Source: DASRBO01 sp035653595 (lineage in GTDB: Bacteria > Actinomycetota > Acidimicrobiia > Acidimicrobiales > JAJPHE01). From it: 15,564 bases of DNA. Below are positions 6,495 to 13,981 of the stretch, piece by piece (the first letter of the stretch is position 1; the number at the start of each line of letters is the position of its first letter). A model generated the notes under the pieces. The model was not told the origin of the DNA and did not search any database. It saw only the letters and a program-made list of their open reading frames with translations. Location of the stretch: contig DASRBO010000111.1 of the NCBI GenBank assembly GCA_035653595.1, positions 1 to 15,564 on the forward strand, given 5' to 3'. Position numbers and translations under genes: made by a program.

Positions 6495-7702
6495 GACTTC
6501 GCCTGAGGGGAGAATCGCACCGGCAGGTGCTTGAGGCCGGAGATGAAGTTGGACTGCAACCACTCCGGTTCGCCGGCCACCTCGAGGTCGGGGAGGCGGG
6601 TGAGGACCTCCCCCAGCATGGCCTCGATCTCCATGCGCCCGATGTGGGCGCCGAGGCAGAAGTGGGGACCGCCCCCGCCGAAGGCCACGTGGTCGTTGGG
6701 TCGCCGCCCGACGTCGAGCCGGTCGGGCTCGTCGAACACGGCCGCATCGCGGTTGGCCGACCCGTAGTACATGACGACCTTGTCGCCGGCGGCGATGGTG
6801 CGGCCGCCCAGGCTGGTGTCGGTCGTCGCCGTGCGACGCATGTAGACCACGGGGCTGACCCAGCGCAGCAGCTCCTCGATGGCGGTTGGCATGAGGGCGT
6901 CGAGGTCCGTCCTCAGGCGCTGCAGCTGCTCCGGCTCCTCCAGAAGGGCGTGTAGGCCGGTGGCGACCAGGTTGCGGGTGGTATCGCCCCCGGCGTCGAC
7001 GAGGAGGAGGAAGAACAGGTTGAAGTCGACCTCGTCCAGCGGATGGCCCTCGACCTCGGAGTGGGCCAGGCGGGACGCCAGGTCGTCGGCGGGTCGGCGC
7101 CGCTTCTCCTCCCAGACCTGGTGGGCGTAGTTGAACATGGCGAGCACCGCCGCCATGCCGGCGCCGGGGGACTGGCTCTCCGGGGCGGCGTGGATGGCCT
7201 CGGTGAGCCGGTAAAGCTCCACCCCGTCGGCCAGGGGGATGCCCAGCATCTCGGCGATGACGTAGGACGGCATGAGCCCGGCCACGTCCTCCACGAGATC
7301 GCACGCCCCCTCGGCGGCCACCCCGTCCACGATCCGGGTGGCCAGGGCCCGGATGCGGGGCTGCAGGGCGCGGGCGGCCTTGGGGATGAAGTCGGGGATG
7401 ACCAGGCGCCGGTAGTGGTTGTGCCGGGGAGGGTCCATCATCAGCATCATCTGATGGCCACCCAGATCCATGGCCGCCTGATCGGTGATCATGGTGGTGG
7501 GGACCGAAGAGAAGGTGGCCGGCTCCCGCCCCACCCGGCGCACCTCGGCGTGGGTGGTTACGGCCCAGAAGCCAGGGCCGTCGGGCTCGTCGTGCCAGTG
7601 CACGGGGTCGTTCTCCCGCAACCAGCGGAACTGCTCGTGCGGAGGCCCCCCGGCAAAGGACGCCGGCGAGAGCAGGTCGATCGGAGGGGCTCCTGTGGTC
7701 AC
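6491..7702 (-). CDS. Cytochrome P450
   Basis: A 403-residue soluble bacterial haem monooxygenase. All signatures are present: I-helix LLLVDAGGDTTRN (232-244; oxygen-activating DTT), ExxR at Glu277/Arg280 followed by WVSPVVYMRRT, and the haem loop FGGGGPHFCLG (341-351) with the cysteine ligand Cys349. The AGGDTTRN form and the MDPPRHNHYRRLV segment (89-101) recall the CYP124/125/142-type and related families that hydroxylate aliphatic or steroid side chains, but family membership needs a tree. No ferredoxin or reductase gene is in the window, so electron partners are encoded elsewhere. GTG 7702 is the only sensible start and has only a weak ribosome site; it lies 21 bp after the LivF-type stop. 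Confidence 0.95.
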   Translation of the reverse strand: MTTGAPPIDLLSPASFAGGPPHEQFRWLRENDPVHWHDEPDGPGFWAVTTHAEVRRVGREPATFSSVPTTMITDQAAMDLGGHQMMLMMDPPRHNHYRRLVIPDFIPKAARALQPRIRALATRIVDGVAAEGACDLVEDVAGLMPSYVIAEMLGIPLADGVELYRLTEAIHAAPESQSPGAGMAAVLAMFNYAHQVWEEKRRRPADDLASRLAHSEVEGHPLDEVDFNLFFLLLVDAGGDTTRNLVATGLHALLEEPEQLQRLRTDLDALMPTAIEELLRWVSPVVYMRRTATTDTSLGGRTIAAGDKVVMYYGSANRDAAVFDEPDRLDVGRRPNDHVAFGGGGPHFCLGAHIGRMEIEAMLGEVLTRLPDLEVAGEPEWLQSNFISGLKHLPVRFSPQAKS

Positions 7703-7723
7703 GGTCGACTTGCTACCACTGCC

Positions 7724-8662
7724 TCAGGAGCCAGTCGAGCCCCCGCCACCGGCGCCGTCGGACGGTCGGGGCCCGGCGGAGCGGCGCCGGGGAGCAGCCG
7801 CTTTGCCTTCGGCGGCAGCCTTGGCTGGGGTCTTGGCGGCGCGGGCGCCGGTCGGGGCGGCGGCGGCCTTCTTGGCCGGCCGGCGGCGGGCCGGGGCCTT
7901 CCCGGCGCCTCTGGCCGGCGCCGGCTCGGGGACGGGGGCCGGTGATCCGCTGAGCTCGCCCGCTCCCAGGGCGTCGAGGAGGAGCTGGCGGTCGGTGAGG
8001 CTCTCCGGGGAGGCGGTGGCGACCACCTGGCCCCTCTGCATGAGCAGGACCCGATGGGCGAGGGCCAGGGCGAAGGTGACGTTCTGTTCCACCATCAAGA
8101 TGGTGTTGCCCTGGTCCCTGAGGGCGGACAGGAACCGCAGCAGGACCCCGGTGGCAGAGGGCGACAGGCCGGCGGTCGGCTCGTCCAGCACCAGCAGCCG
8201 GGGTCGGGAGAGCAGCGCCCGGGCCACCGCCAGCATGGCCTGCTCGCCTCCGGACAGGCTGCCTGCCTTCTGCTCGGCCCGTTGGGCGAGGATGGGGAAG
8301 CGCTCAACGAGCTCGTCGCGGCGCTGGCGGTAGGTGCGGTTGGTCAGTCGGTAACCGCCCAGGCGCAGGTTCTGCTCGACTGACAGGTCGGGAAAGATGC
8401 CGCGTCCCTGGGGCACGGTGGCGATGCCGGCGGCGGAGCGCTGCTCGGCGCTGCGCCTGGTGATGTCGGCGCCCTCCAGGACGATGCGCCCCGACCACGG
8501 CGGCAAGATGCCGCTGATGCAGCGCAGGGTGACCGACTTGCCAGCGCCGTTCAGCCCGACCATCGACACGGCCTCGCCCGGTCCGACCTCGAAGCTGACC
8601 CCGTGCAGCACGGTGTGGCTGCCGTAGCCGGCCACCACGTCCGACACGCTCAGCAGGCTCAT
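7724..8662 (-). CDS. LivF-type ABC transporter ATPase with basic Ala/Lys/Pro tail
   Basis: Energises a branched-chain-amino-acid-type (HAAT) importer together with the LivG domain of the upstream gene. Residues 1-235 are a standard LivF: Walker A GLNGAGKS (36-43), PQGRGIFPDLSVEQNL (84-99), signature LSGGE (136-140), Walker B LLVLDEP (156-162), and the LivF-typical VEQN (191-194) at the switch position. Residues about 238-312 are an unusual low-complexity extension rich in Ala, Pro, Lys and Arg (for example ARRRPAKKAAAAP), ending in a Gly/Ser run; ordinary LivF proteins stop near 235-240. ATG 8662 overlaps the preceding stop by 4 bp (ATGA). The tail is in the same frame without interruption and is followed by a TGA and then the P450 gene. 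Confidence 0.93.
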   Translation of the reverse strand: MSLLSVSDVVAGYGSHTVLHGVSFEVGPGEAVSMVGLNGAGKSVTLRCISGILPPWSGRIVLEGADITRRSAEQRSAAGIATVPQGRGIFPDLSVEQNLRLGGYRLTNRTYRQRRDELVERFPILAQRAEQKAGSLSGGEQAMLAVARALLSRPRLLVLDEPTAGLSPSATGVLLRFLSALRDQGNTILMVEQNVTFALALAHRVLLMQRGQVVATASPESLTDRQLLLDALGAGELSGSPAPVPEPAPARGAGKAPARRRPAKKAAAAPTGARAAKTPAKAAAEGKAAAPRRRSAGPRPSDGAGGGGSTGS

Positions 8663-10542
8663 CCGGTATCTCCGAGGTAGGCGGAGACGACCTCGGGCCG
8701 GTGGAGGACGTCGCTGGTGGGCCCGTGGGCGAGCACCCGGCCGAGGTCGAGCACGTAGCAGTCCTCGCACAGGGCCGTGACCAGGGGCAGGTGGTGCTCG
8801 ATCAGCAGAAGGGTGGTGGCGTGCTCGGCCCGTAGGTTGGCCAGCTGCACGGCGAGGTGCTCGGCCGCTGCCGGCGAGAGGCCGGCCGAGGGTTCGTCGA
8901 GGAGCAGCAGCTTCGGGCGGCCCGCCACCGCGCAGGCCAGCTCGACCAGCCGCTGCTGTCCGCCGGACAGGGCCCCCACCCGGACCTCGGCGTAGCTGTC
9001 GAGGCCGATCTCGTCGAGCAGCTGGCGGGCCCGGTCGCGGGCCTCCGCCTCCTGACGGCGGCCGCGGGCGGCGCCGACCAGCGGACCGAGGTCGCCGTCG
9101 ATGCGCAGGTGCTGGGCCAGCATCAGGTTCTCCACCAGCGTCGCCCCCTTGACCAGGCCGACCTGTTGGAAGGTCCTCCCCAGTCCCAGGGCGGCCCGCT
9201 GGTGGGGTCCGAGGTCGGTCAGGTCGTGCTCGTCGAGCACCACCCGGCCCGCGGCCGGCCGGGTGAAGCCGCTGATCACGTTGAACAGCGTGGACTTGCC
9301 GGCCCCGTTGGGCCCGATCAACCCCACGGCGGCGCCGGGCGCCACGACCAGGCTCACGTCCGTCAGGGCGGCGAGACCGCCGAAGCGGACGCTGACGTCC
9401 CTGACCTCAAGGCGCCCGCCCAGGCCGGCGCCGGGCCCGGCGGAGGGCCGGGCCACGACCACGGGCACCTCCGCTTCGAGGTCGTCCCGCCCCTGGCGCA
9501 GCGCTCGACGGTCGCGGGCCTCGGCCAGCATGCCGGGCAGACCCCCGGGGTGGCGGGCCAGGGTGAACACCAGCAGCAGGGCTCCGGCGATGAAGTCCCA
9601 GCCCTGCAGGGCGGACAGCCACCGGGGCAGGGAGATGAAGAGGATCCCCGCCGCCAGCACCCCGCCGCGCGACCCCAACCCGCCGACGACCGCGATGATC
9701 AGGTAGAACAGCGACTGGTCGAGGGTGAAGCTGCTGCGGTTGACGACCGTCACCTGGTAGGCGAAGAGGCACCCGGTCAACCCGGCGACCGCCCCGCTGG
9801 CGAGGAAGGCGGCCAGCTTGGCCCACGGCACCCGCACGCCGAAGGACGCCGCCACCTCCTCGCTCTCGCGGATGGCGATGAGGGACCGGCCCAGGCGCGT
9901 CCCCCGCAAGCGCAGGTCGAAGATCCACACGACCGCCAGGCCGATCAGCGGGACGACGATGTATGCACTGCTGGTGTGCAGGGAGAGCGGGCCCAGGGGC
10001 GGTCGTGGGACGGTTATGCCGGTTCCCAATCCGGTCACCTGCTGGAAGTTGAAGAAGTAGTGGTCGACGGCGTCGGCGAAGGCGAAGGTCGATACCGCCA
10101 GGTAGATCCCCTTGAGCCGGAGGGCCGGCAGCCCGACGGCTACCGCGGCGAGCGCCCCGACCAGGGTGCTCGCCACCACCGCCACCACGAACACGGCGGC
10201 GGGGGGAAGAGACAGCTTGTTTGCCAGCACCCCGGTGGTGAACGCGCCCACCCCGAGGAACGCCGCCTGACCGAGGGAGACCGGACCGGCGTAGCCGGTG
10301 ATGAGGTTGAGCGACAGGGCCAGCATGCCGGCGAGGACCCCGTAGCTGAAGATGTTGATGTCCGGCTGGGGGACAAGCCCTGCCCCGCCGAGGAGGGGGA
10401 GGAGGACGGCAAGGACGACGCAGGCCGCCGGCACGGACAGCGCTCGGGGCCAGCGGGCCAGCACCGACCCCTTGCCGGGGGCGGACTCGTCCGGGCCGGC
10501 GGCCGAGGGTGCCTCCTTGGCCCGTTCGGCGAGCAGGCTCAC
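8659..10542 (-). CDS. Fused LivM permease and LivG ATPase of HAAT-type ABC transporter
   Basis: A 627-residue fusion. The N-terminal half (about 37-340) is a LivM-type permease with many hydrophobic segments and family hallmarks LNLITGYAGPVSLGQAAFLGVGAF (78-101), ALRLKGIYLAVSTFAFA (140-156) and VVGGLGSRGGVLAAG (285-299). A linker of about 35 residues leads to a LivG ATPase (about 378-627): Walker A GPNGAGKS (410-417), GLGRTFQQVGL (453-463), signature LSGGQ (525-529), Walker B LLLLDEP (545-551) and switch histidines IEHH (581-584). LivM-LivG fusions are known in actinobacteria. Start GTG 10542 overlaps the LivH stop by 4 bp (GTGA), and its own stop overlaps LivF, so the three transporter proteins are likely made in a coupled way. 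Substrate is unknown; HAAT systems also import aromatic and other carboxylates. Confidence 0.94.
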   Translation of the reverse strand: MSLLAERAKEAPSAAGPDESAPGKGSVLARWPRALSVPAACVVLAVLLPLLGGAGLVPQPDINIFSYGVLAGMLALSLNLITGYAGPVSLGQAAFLGVGAFTTGVLANKLSLPPAAVFVVAVVASTLVGALAAVAVGLPALRLKGIYLAVSTFAFADAVDHYFFNFQQVTGLGTGITVPRPPLGPLSLHTSSAYIVVPLIGLAVVWIFDLRLRGTRLGRSLIAIRESEEVAASFGVRVPWAKLAAFLASGAVAGLTGCLFAYQVTVVNRSSFTLDQSLFYLIIAVVGGLGSRGGVLAAGILFISLPRWLSALQGWDFIAGALLLVFTLARHPGGLPGMLAEARDRRALRQGRDDLEAEVPVVVARPSAGPGAGLGGRLEVRDVSVRFGGLAALTDVSLVVAPGAAVGLIGPNGAGKSTLFNVISGFTRPAAGRVVLDEHDLTDLGPHQRAALGLGRTFQQVGLVKGATLVENLMLAQHLRIDGDLGPLVGAARGRRQEAEARDRARQLLDEIGLDSYAEVRVGALSGGQQRLVELACAVAGRPKLLLLDEPSAGLSPAAAEHLAVQLANLRAEHATTLLLIEHHLPLVTALCEDCYVLDLGRVLAHGPTSDVLHRPEVVSAYLGDTG

Positions 10543-11432
10543 GCCAGGGCCCGGCGGGAGAACATGCCCTGGGGTCGCAGCAGCAGGGCGCCCAGCACCA
10601 GGACGAGGAGGATGACCTCGGGCAGGCCGGGGCTGTGGATGAACTCCTGCAGCGAGTAGGCCTCGACCAGTCCGACCACCAGGCCACCGGCGACCGCTCC
10701 GGAGAGGCTGCCCAGGCCCCCGATCAGGGCGGCCACCAGGCCGCGGAAGAACAGTGTCCCCGACATGAAGAACGGATAGAAGACTCCCTGGGTCGGTGCG
10801 GTCATCAGCCCGGCCACCGCTCCCAGCACCGCTGCTGCCACCCAGGTGAACGCCGACACCCGGGCGGCGGGGATGCCCAGCAGGCGGGCGGTGTCGGAGT
10901 CCTGGGCGCTGGCCAGCACGCCCAGCCCGAACCGGGTGCGCCGGAGCAGGGCGGCCAGGGAGACCGCCGCCAGGGCGGCGGCGGCCAGGGCGATCACGTA
11001 GATGGGCGTCAGCAGGTATCCGCCCAGGTTGACCCCGTGAAAGGCGGAGCGGGCCAGGGGGGCGGGAAGGATCTCCGGGCTGGGACCGAACAGCTTGGCC
11101 TCGGCACCGAAGAGCAGGAAGGCCACCCCGAGGGTGGCGATCATCAGCGACACCCGGCTGGCCTGGCGCATGGGTTGGGCCACCAGCCGGTGCATCAGAT
11201 AGCCCACCCCGCCGGCGGCGGCGATGGCGGCCAGCGCCCCCACGGCCCAGGGCTGGTGGCCCTTGGCGATCACCTCCCAGGCGACGAAGGCGGCAAAGGT
11301 GCCGATCTCGCCCTGGGCGAAGTTGATGACACGGGCCGCCTTATACACCAGCGAGAGTCCGAGGGCGGTGAGGGCGTAGATGGCGCCGTTGGCCAGCCCC
11401 AGCACCGTCACCGACAGGAACGGGAAGTGCAC
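10539..11432 (-). CDS. LivH-type permease of HAAT ABC transporter
   Basis: A 297-residue integral membrane protein, the partner permease of the LivM domain. LivH hallmarks are LVYKAARVINFAQGEIG (28-44), the cytoplasmic coupling loop SAQDSDTARLLGIPAARVSAFTW (175-197), and GGLGSLSGAVAGGLVVG (238-254), ending in LRPQGMFSRR (285-294), the usual LivH C-terminal signature. About eight hydrophobic stretches are visible. Start GTG 11432 is 4 bp after the stop of the solute-binding protein gene, with a weak ribosome site, consistent with coupling. Nothing in the sequence reveals the substrate. Confidence 0.94.
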   Translation of the reverse strand: MHFPFLSVTVLGLANGAIYALTALGLSLVYKAARVINFAQGEIGTFAAFVAWEVIAKGHQPWAVGALAAIAAAGGVGYLMHRLVAQPMRQASRVSLMIATLGVAFLLFGAEAKLFGPSPEILPAPLARSAFHGVNLGGYLLTPIYVIALAAAALAAVSLAALLRRTRFGLGVLASAQDSDTARLLGIPAARVSAFTWVAAAVLGAVAGLMTAPTQGVFYPFFMSGTLFFRGLVAALIGGLGSLSGAVAGGLVVGLVEAYSLQEFIHSPGLPEVILLVLVLGALLLRPQGMFSRRALA

Positions 11433-11436
11433 CGGA

Positions 11437-12915
11437 TCAGAAGGCGCTGGCGCAGGTGGCGGGCTGCCTCCAGACGGTGGATCCGTTCTCGCGGTAGGCG
11501 GTGTAGAGATTGGCCTCGCTGCCGCCGAAGTTCGGGTTGGCCCGGAAGTCGACCGGGCACAGCGGATAGGTCGTGTCCTGCCAGCCGGAGTGGAAGATGC
11601 CGGCGATGTCGTTCTTGGTGCAGGTCTGCCCGCAGGTGACCAGCAGATCGCGGACCTGGGCGAAGGCCGTCCACGCCATCCAGTCGATGTCGTCGGGGGT
11701 GTGGCCGCTGTCGTACTTGGCGTAGGCGTTGAGCATCGCCTGCTCCTCCGGCCACCAGGCGACGTTGTGGTTGTTGGGGTCGAAAGCGGGGGTTATCCAG
11801 ACCGCCAGCGCCGGCTTGACCGCCCCGCTCTGGTTGTCGATGTCCGACCCGACCGTCTGGGTCACCAGGTTGAACCCGTCCGGGGTGACGTAGGCGGGGA
11901 AGTAGCTCTGGTTGGCGGCCTGCTCGACGAAGGCGTCCATGGCCAGGGCGTTCATCCACAGGTAGACCGTCTTGACCCCGGCCAGCTTGAGCTGGGTGAT
12001 GTAGGCCTGGAAGCCGCTGGTGTCCCCGCCGCTGTTGGTGGTGTACGAGTTGGAGTCGACCGAGCCGCCGCCGTGGGCGTCCATGTAGGACTTGAAGGTG
12101 GTGTAGCCGCCGACCCAGTTGGCGTCCTTCACGTACACCGATCCGTAAGGGCCGGGGTAGTGGTTGTGCATCAGGGCCTGGCCGGCCCAGGTGCCCTCCT
12201 GCTCGATGGTTGGCGCTCCGGTGAAGCTGTAGCTGTAGTGGCCCGTTCCCTTGTCGGCCATGGTGTAGATGTAGATGAAATGGTCCTGCTCGGCGATCTG
12301 GCGGACGACCGGATCCTGGTCGAAGCCGATGCCGCCGATGACGAAGAAGGGGTTCACCGACTCGCACTCCGACGCCGCCTGCTGGGCACCCTGGGCGGTG
12401 TAGGCGTCGTCCTCGATGGTGAGGTTGACCTTGCGGCCGATCACCCCGCCGTTTGCGTTGAGCCACGTCCAGTACACGCCGATGTCCTGGGCCCGCTCGT
12501 TGAAGACGTTGCCCAGCACGGTGGCGGCGTGCATGCACAGGTTGATCTGGGCCGAGGTGATGCCCTGCGTGTTGGCCGCCCCAGCGAAGAGGCTGACCGG
12601 GGTGTAGTGGAAGCCCGGGGCGGTGCCGGCCGCTCCCGTGCTGCCCGCCGCTCCGGCCTGGAGCCCGCCGCCCCCGCCTGACCCCCCGCCGCCGGAGGCA
12701 GCGCCGGATAACGCTCCACCGGACTGGCTGGTGCCACCGGCGGAGACCGCGCCCGACGGTCCGGCCGCCGTGGTGGTGGTCGAAGCCTGGCTGGCCGGAC
12801 CGGCTCCGGGACTGACGGTGCCGCTGGCGGAGTGACCCTTGGTGGCGTTGGAGCAGGCGGCGGCCAGGAGGCCGACCACGGCGATGCAGGCCAGGGGGCG
12901 GAGGCGGCGGATCAT
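11437..12915 (-). CDS. LivK-type substrate-binding lipoprotein of HAAT ABC transporter
   Basis: A 492-residue extracytoplasmic binding protein. Residues 1-20 form a signal peptide (positively charged MIRRLR, hydrophobic core) ending in LLAAAC, with Cys21 the likely lipidated residue; the -3 position is Ala and not the usual Leu, so the lipobox is slightly degenerate. A long Ser/Thr/Gly/Ala linker (about 22-100) probably spaces the domain from the membrane. The periplasmic-binding-protein fold follows (ITSAQINLC..., GVYWTWLNANGGVIGRKVNLTIEDDAY, FVIGGIGFDQDP, and YLWMNALAMDAFVEQA). At least six cysteines in the mature domain, including TCGQTC, suggest disulfides. ATG 12915 has GAGGAGGA upstream at good spacing. 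It is 34 bp after the hydrolase and heads the transporter genes. Confidence 0.92.
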   Translation of the reverse strand: MIRRLRPLACIAVVGLLAAACSNATKGHSASGTVSPGAGPASQASTTTTAAGPSGAVSAGGTSQSGGALSGAASGGGGSGGGGGLQAGAAGSTGAAGTAPGFHYTPVSLFAGAANTQGITSAQINLCMHAATVLGNVFNERAQDIGVYWTWLNANGGVIGRKVNLTIEDDAYTAQGAQQAASECESVNPFFVIGGIGFDQDPVVRQIAEQDHFIYIYTMADKGTGHYSYSFTGAPTIEQEGTWAGQALMHNHYPGPYGSVYVKDANWVGGYTTFKSYMDAHGGGSVDSNSYTTNSGGDTSGFQAYITQLKLAGVKTVYLWMNALAMDAFVEQAANQSYFPAYVTPDGFNLVTQTVGSDIDNQSGAVKPALAVWITPAFDPNNHNVAWWPEEQAMLNAYAKYDSGHTPDDIDWMAWTAFAQVRDLLVTCGQTCTKNDIAGIFHSGWQDTTYPLCPVDFRANPNFGGSEANLYTAYRENGSTVWRQPATCASAF

Positions 12916-12949
12916 CGGGGCTGTCCTCCTCGGGAGGGGTGCAGGGGTC

Positions 12950-13810
12950 TCATTGGCGGGCGGCGGCGGCGATGGCCGAGACGCCCGGCTCGCCGAACAT
13001 GATCGAGTAGTGGTTGGTGTCCGGCACCACCAGGTCCACCAGCTGGGGGACCCGCTGGCGCCACTGGTCCACCAGGCTGTCGGGGATCAACGGCGGGGGC
13101 TGGTCCATGAGGTTCCGGGTCGCACGCAGCAGGGTCACCGGCACGGCTACGGACTCGAGGGAGGCGGCCAGGGCACCGGGGTCGGCCAGCATGGCGGCAC
13201 CGTCGGCTCTCACCGCCGCCTCCGAGCATTTGGAGCGCCAGCCGCCGGCGACGGCGACGAGGTCGAAGTCCACGTAGGCGACCACGTCATCGCTCCAGCA
13301 CCCGGCGAAGGCGGGATGCGCCTGCCAGAAGGCCCGGTAGGCCTCGGGGGAGTCGAAGGTCTGGCGCAGCCGGGCCAGGGCGGGGCCGAGCAGGGCGTCG
13401 AGTGCGGCGTCGGACTCGATGGCGAGGGGGGTAGGCGCAGGCAGGCCTCCGTCGACCAGGACGAGGCTGGTGACCAGCTCGGGGAAGCGGGCCGCCAGCA
13501 CCACGGCGACGAAGGCGCCCATGGATTCGCCGACCACGACCACCGGCCCCGTCGCCAAACGGCGGATGACCTGGGCGCAGTCGGCGGCGTGCTGGTCGAT
13601 CCCGTAGGGCGGTCCCAGCCCGGCGCTGTCGCCCCGGCCCCGCAGGTCCGGTGCGGCCAGCCCGTGGCCCAGGTGCCTGGCCACCGGGGCCAGCGAGAGG
13701 CATGAGGCGGTTATTCCGTGTATGCCGAGCACGGCTGGCGCCTCGCCCCAGACGGCAACGTTCAGGTCCCCGCCTTCAACGGCGACCGTGGTGAAGCGTG
13801 ATGCGCCCAG
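12950..13810 (-). CDS. Alpha/beta hydrolase, first gene of the long minus-strand operon
   Basis: A serine-hydrolase-fold enzyme that could cleave an ester, lactone or thioester of the imported substrate. Motifs: oxyanion HGIT after AVLGIHG, LRGRGDSAG loop, nucleophile elbow GESMG and a C-terminal histidine in TNHYSIMFG. The acid residue is not certain. The first conventional start (GTG at 13732) would begin inside the first core strand and leave the HG motif at residues 5-6. The same frame upstream encodes a believable N-terminus (FTTVAVEGGDLNVAVWGEAP) back to a stop at 13832-13834, but holds no ATG, GTG or TTG. CTG at 13810, seven bases after AGGGGG, is my preferred start (286 residues; Ser96 nucleophile, His267). 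If CTG is not used, the gene is 12950-13732. Confidence 0.85.
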   Translation of the reverse strand: MGASRFTTVAVEGGDLNVAVWGEAPAVLGIHGITASCLSLAPVARHLGHGLAAPDLRGRGDSAGLGPPYGIDQHAADCAQVIRRLATGPVVVVGESMGAFVAVVLAARFPELVTSLVLVDGGLPAPTPLAIESDAALDALLGPALARLRQTFDSPEAYRAFWQAHPAFAGCWSDDVVAYVDFDLVAVAGGWRSKCSEAAVRADGAAMLADPGALAASLESVAVPVTLLRATRNLMDQPPPLIPDSLVDQWRQRVPQLVDLVVPDTNHYSIMFGEPGVSAIAAAARQ

Positions 13811-13828
13811 CCTGACACCCCCTGCCCG

Positions 13829-13854
13829 TCGTTAGAGAGCGACCTCTCTAACGA
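13829..13854. promoter_or_regulatory. 26-bp inverted repeat in hydrolase leader
   Basis: Arms TCGTTAGAGAG (13829-13839) and CTCTCTAACGA (13844-13854) are perfectly complementary around a CGAC spacer. The site lies between the candidate minus-strand promoter and the AGGGGG ribosome site of the hydrolase, so it would be in the mRNA leader as an 11-bp hairpin, or act as a DNA operator. Its right arm shares CTAACGA with the two other operator-like elements. Confidence 0.6.
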
Positions 13855-13861
13855 TCGTTCG
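13848..13861. promoter_or_regulatory. Putative TetR operator, copy 1 (CTAACGATCGTTCG)
   Basis: Contains the perfect 10-bp palindrome AACGATCGTT (13850-13859). It differs in one base from the element at 13957 and lies just downstream of the predicted start of the minus-strand operon. Binding by the adjacent TetR protein is inferred. Confidence 0.5.
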
Positions 13862-13869
13862 TTGGCTGT

Positions 13870-13898
13870 AGCTTGCGTCCGGAGTCCTTCGACGTCAA
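13870..13898 (-). promoter_or_regulatory. Candidate promoter of the hydrolase-transporter-P450 operon
   Basis: On the minus strand, -35 TTGACG (13893-13898) and -10 CAAGCT (13870-13875) are separated by 17 bp; transcription would start near 13863. The -10 is a poor match apart from its second and last bases. It is supported mainly by its similarity to the divergent promoter on the other strand. Confidence 0.4.
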
Positions 13899-13929
13899 GT
13901 CGCCCCTGACATCGTTGGGTTAACCAGGG

Positions 13930-13958
13930 TTGACCGCGCCTACTCGGTCAAGCAAACT
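13930..13958 (+). promoter_or_regulatory. Candidate promoter of the tetR gene
   Basis: -35 TTGACC (13930-13935) and -10 CAAACT (13953-13958) are 17 bp apart, giving a start near 13965 and a leader of under 20 bases. The -10 overlaps the first bases of operator copy 2, which would allow autorepression. Confidence 0.45.
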
Positions 13959-13970
13959 AACGAGCGTTCG
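13957..13970. promoter_or_regulatory. Putative TetR operator, copy 2 (CTAACGAGCGTTCG)
   Basis: An imperfect palindrome (AACG/CGTT arms) matching copy 1 at 13 of 14 positions. In both copies CTGTAG follows closely. It overlaps the candidate -10 and start site of the tetR promoter. Confidence 0.5.
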
Positions 13971-13981
13971 CTGTAGGAGGG

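Noticed and set aside
8857..10659. A 600-codon plus-strand open frame
   Set aside because: It mirrors the LivM-LivG gene, is Gln/Gly/Arg/His-rich and has no recognisable domain, so it is a GC shadow.
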